The notes under the pieces are model-generated. The model saw nothing but the letters and a program-made list of their open reading frames with translations. It made no database searches and had not been told where the DNA came from. From the NCBI GenBank assembly GCA_040512755.1, contig JBEVEP010000089.1, positions 1 through 25,393 of the forward strand: a stretch of 25,393 bases of DNA. The letters are read 5' to 3'. Shown piece by piece: positions 23,694 through 25,393 of the stretch; positions within the stretch are counted from its first letter, which is position 1, and each line of letters begins with the position of its first letter. A program made the position numbers and the translations under genes. The DNA is from JBEVEP01 sp040512755 (GTDB lineage: Bacteria; Pseudomonadota; Alphaproteobacteria; Rhizobiales; Rhizobiaceae).

Positions 23694-23831
23694 CCCAGAA
23701 AAAAAGCGCGCACTGCAAGTCGCGTGGCGCGGGCCGTCTCCGGAACCAGTGTGGGACATGGCGGTTCATGCCCTCGGAAGTAGCAAGGGTGAAGGCCTGA
23801 GCGCCGAGACGGACGAACCGGATAACCCAAT

Positions 23832-23850
23832 GGGGACCTCTCGGGTCCCC
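23832..23850 (-). terminator. Terminator-like hairpin after the FAD-linked oxidase gene
   Basis: GGGGACC (23832-23838) and GGTCCCC (23844-23850) form a perfect 7-bp stem with a 5-base loop, starting four bases past the oxidase stop on the minus strand and 138 bases past the convergent nuclease gene. No U-tract is present. Confidence 0.5.
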
Positions 23851-23854
23851 GACG

Positions 23855-25279
23855 TCAAATCACCTTGCCCGGGTTCATGATCCCGGCAGGGTCCAGCGTA
23901 GCCTTGATCCGACGCATCAGATCGATGGCTACGAGCGGCGCAGTGGCGATCAGCTCGTCGCGCTTCAACTGGCCGATGCCATGTTCAGCCGAGATGGAGC
24001 CGCGAAGGCTCCGCACGACGTCATGCACTGCGCGGTTCATGCTTCGATAGAGACCAAGAAACGCCTGCGGGTCCGCGCCTACCGGCTGCGAAATATTGTA
24101 GTGCAGGTTCCCATCGCCCATATGGCCGAAGCACACAACACGCGCGCCTGGTGAGACATCTTCGACCACCTTGGCGGCGCGCTCGATAAACTCCGGGATC
24201 GACGCCACCGGCACCGAAACATCGTGCTTAATGGAAGCGCCCTCGGGCTTCTGTGCCTCCGGCACGGTCTCCCGGATCTTCCAGAAGGCCGACGCCTGGG
24301 CGAGGTTCACGGCAAGCACGGCGTCACCCACGCACCCGGCCTCCAGCCCCGCCGAAAGCACCTCTTCAATGAGGGTCCGGGCATCCTCTGCAGATCGCCC
24401 GGACGAGATTTCCATTAGCACCTGCCAAGGCCATTGACCCCGCAGTGGCAGCACTGTGCCGGGAATATGCTTTTCGGCAAAGCCGAGAGCCCGGTCGGAG
24501 AGCAGTTCGAAGGCCGTGAGCGCGCCGCCCGCCATCTCGGACGCCAAACCGAACAGTTCCAGTGCCGCCTGGGGAGATGCCATCCCGACCCATGCGACCT
24601 CCCTGCCCCGCGGCTTCGGGAAGAGCTTGAGAACCGCTGCGGTGATGATGCCCAGCGTCCCCTCCGCACCGACGAAGAGGTCCTTCAGATCGTAGCCGGT
24701 ATTGTCTTTTTTCAACTTGCGCAAATCGTCCAGCACCTCGCCGGTCGGCAGCACGACTTCGAGACCGAGGCAGAGTTCGCGCGCATTGCCATAGGCCAAC
24801 ACGCCGGTGCCGCCAGCGTTGGACGAAAGATTGCCGCCGATCTGGCAGGTGCCTTGCGCGGCGAGCGAAAGGGGAAAAAGCCGATCCGCCTCATCTGCAA
24901 CCTTGTGCAACTGATCGAGGATGACGCCGGCTTCCACCGTTACCGTATTGGAGAGCGTATCGACCTCGCGTACGCGGTTCAGCCGAGAGAGCGACAGCAC
25001 TATCCCGTTGCCGGACCGGTCCGGCACCTGGCCGCCAACCAGTCCGGTGTTGCCGCCCTGCGGCACAATCGGCGTCCGCGTCTCGGTGGCAAGCTTCATA
25101 ATCTGGCTGACTTCCTCGACACTTCCCGGCCTCAACACCAGCGCCGAGCGCCCGGTATAAAGGCCTCGCGGTTCCGTTACATAAGGCTCTATGTCGCTCG
25201 TTGCGCGCAGAGCGTGGCGGTCCCCGACGATCGTCGCGAAGCGGTCGAGCAGGGACGGGTCAGGAGACGCGGTATCCAT
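23855..25279 (-). CDS. FAD-binding oxidoreductase, D-2-hydroxyglutarate/D-lactate dehydrogenase type
   Basis: The 474 residues form a PCMH-type FAD domain (~40-220) with PQGGNTGLVGG at 73-83 and GTCQIGGNLSSNAGG, followed by the cap/C-terminal domain with the metal-binding FGHMGDGNLHYN and the closing AEHGIGQLKR and IMNPGKVI motifs. The family oxidises D-2-hydroxyacids (D-lactate, D-2-hydroxyglutarate, glycolate in GlcD). The overall pattern is nearest to the D-2-hydroxyglutarate dehydrogenase/Dld branch, but the substrate is not certain. It is transcribed alone; repeats and a window edge lie upstream. Confidence 0.92.
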   Translation of the reverse strand: MDTASPDPSLLDRFATIVGDRHALRATSDIEPYVTEPRGLYTGRSALVLRPGSVEEVSQIMKLATETRTPIVPQGGNTGLVGGQVPDRSGNGIVLSLSRLNRVREVDTLSNTVTVEAGVILDQLHKVADEADRLFPLSLAAQGTCQIGGNLSSNAGGTGVLAYGNARELCLGLEVVLPTGEVLDDLRKLKKDNTGYDLKDLFVGAEGTLGIITAAVLKLFPKPRGREVAWVGMASPQAALELFGLASEMAGGALTAFELLSDRALGFAEKHIPGTVLPLRGQWPWQVLMEISSGRSAEDARTLIEEVLSAGLEAGCVGDAVLAVNLAQASAFWKIRETVPEAQKPEGASIKHDVSVPVASIPEFIERAAKVVEDVSPGARVVCFGHMGDGNLHYNISQPVGADPQAFLGLYRSMNRAVHDVVRSLRGSISAEHGIGQLKRDELIATAPLVAIDLMRRIKATLDPAGIMNPGKVI

Positions 25280-25287
25280 ACCTCAGC

Positions 25288-25383
25288 CTAGTGTCGTGAT
25301 TTCGAAGTTCGCATGATTTTCGATATCACTCTCCGAGCGAACTTTGAAATAGTTGCTAGTGTCCCCTCGATTCTGAAATTCGC
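25288..25383. repeat. Cluster of inverted and direct short repeats upstream of the FAD-linked oxidase
   Basis: ATTTCGAAGTTCGC (25299-25312) faces GCGAACTTTGAAAT (25337-25350) with one mismatch in 14. In addition CTAGTGTC followed by GAAGTTCGC (25288-25312) recurs as CTAGTGTC followed by GAAATTCGC (25356-25383). The set lies 9-104 bp upstream of the oxidase start. It could be a multi-site operator or a repetitive element. The gene beyond the window edge is unseen. Confidence 0.5.
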
Positions 25384-25393
25384 TCTGCCGCCG

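Overview
The window looks like a chromosomal segment of a Hyphomicrobiales (Rhizobiales) alphaproteobacterium, probably in the Phyllobacteriaceae/Mesorhizobium-like group. The basis is the high GC content (by eye about 60%), a RibBA-type protein whose RibA half has lost its zinc cysteines, DUF1344 and DUF6101 small proteins typical of rhizobia, an RT0821/Lpp0805-like lipoprotein, and two copies of a rhizobial-type intergenic hairpin with the core GAAAACCGG..TCCACTTTT. The species cannot be fixed from sequence reading alone.

Layout. (1) 1-3238, minus: a classical type Va autotransporter of 1079 residues, built from a signal peptide, nine passenger repeats of about 50 residues and a C-terminal beta-barrel. 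The window edge falls right at its stop codon. (2) 3543-5236, minus: panB-panC (pantothenate synthesis), translationally coupled by ATGA. (3) 5658-7938, minus: aroC then ribB (chorismate and riboflavin precursors). (4) 8118-8369, plus: a small exported DUF1344 protein. (5) 8460-9911, minus: fabI followed by a histidine phosphatase. (6) 10152-11934, minus: lipoprotein, DnaJ/CbpA-like co-chaperone and a small cupin. (7) 12030-12647, plus: pdxH. (8) 12653-16183, minus: acyl-CoA dehydrogenase, enoyl-CoA hydratase/isomerase and a membrane-linked class III nucleotide cyclase, in one probable operon behind a LiuR-like operator candidate. (9) 16445-17617, plus: exported GH25 lysozyme. (10) 17650-18930, minus: purD. 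(11) 19150-20814: an accessory insert between purD and ubiA, holding a glutamic endopeptidase of family G1 (eqolisin) with visibly lower GC at its 3' end, plus a YefM-YoeB toxin-antitoxin pair with a clear operator. (12) 20923-21906, plus: ubiA. (13) 21966-25279: DUF6101 protein (minus), membrane-anchored staphylococcal-type nuclease (plus) and FAD-linked D-2-hydroxyacid dehydrogenase (minus). The window ends in a cluster of short direct and inverted repeats.

Most of the window is housekeeping metabolism (vitamins B5, B2 and B6, aromatic amino acids, purines, ubiquinone, fatty acids). The parts worth a second look are the G1 peptidase plus YefM-YoeB insert with its 8-bp/4-bp/8-bp operator placed between the divergent toxin-antitoxin and ubiA genes; the very regular 50-residue autotransporter repeat array; and the cyclase with a Lys-to-Asn change in its base-recognition position and a duplicated membrane module, encoded with acyl-CoA catabolism genes. 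I found no CRISPR array, rRNA, tRNA, transposase or integrase. I do not see a clearly new multi-gene system here.
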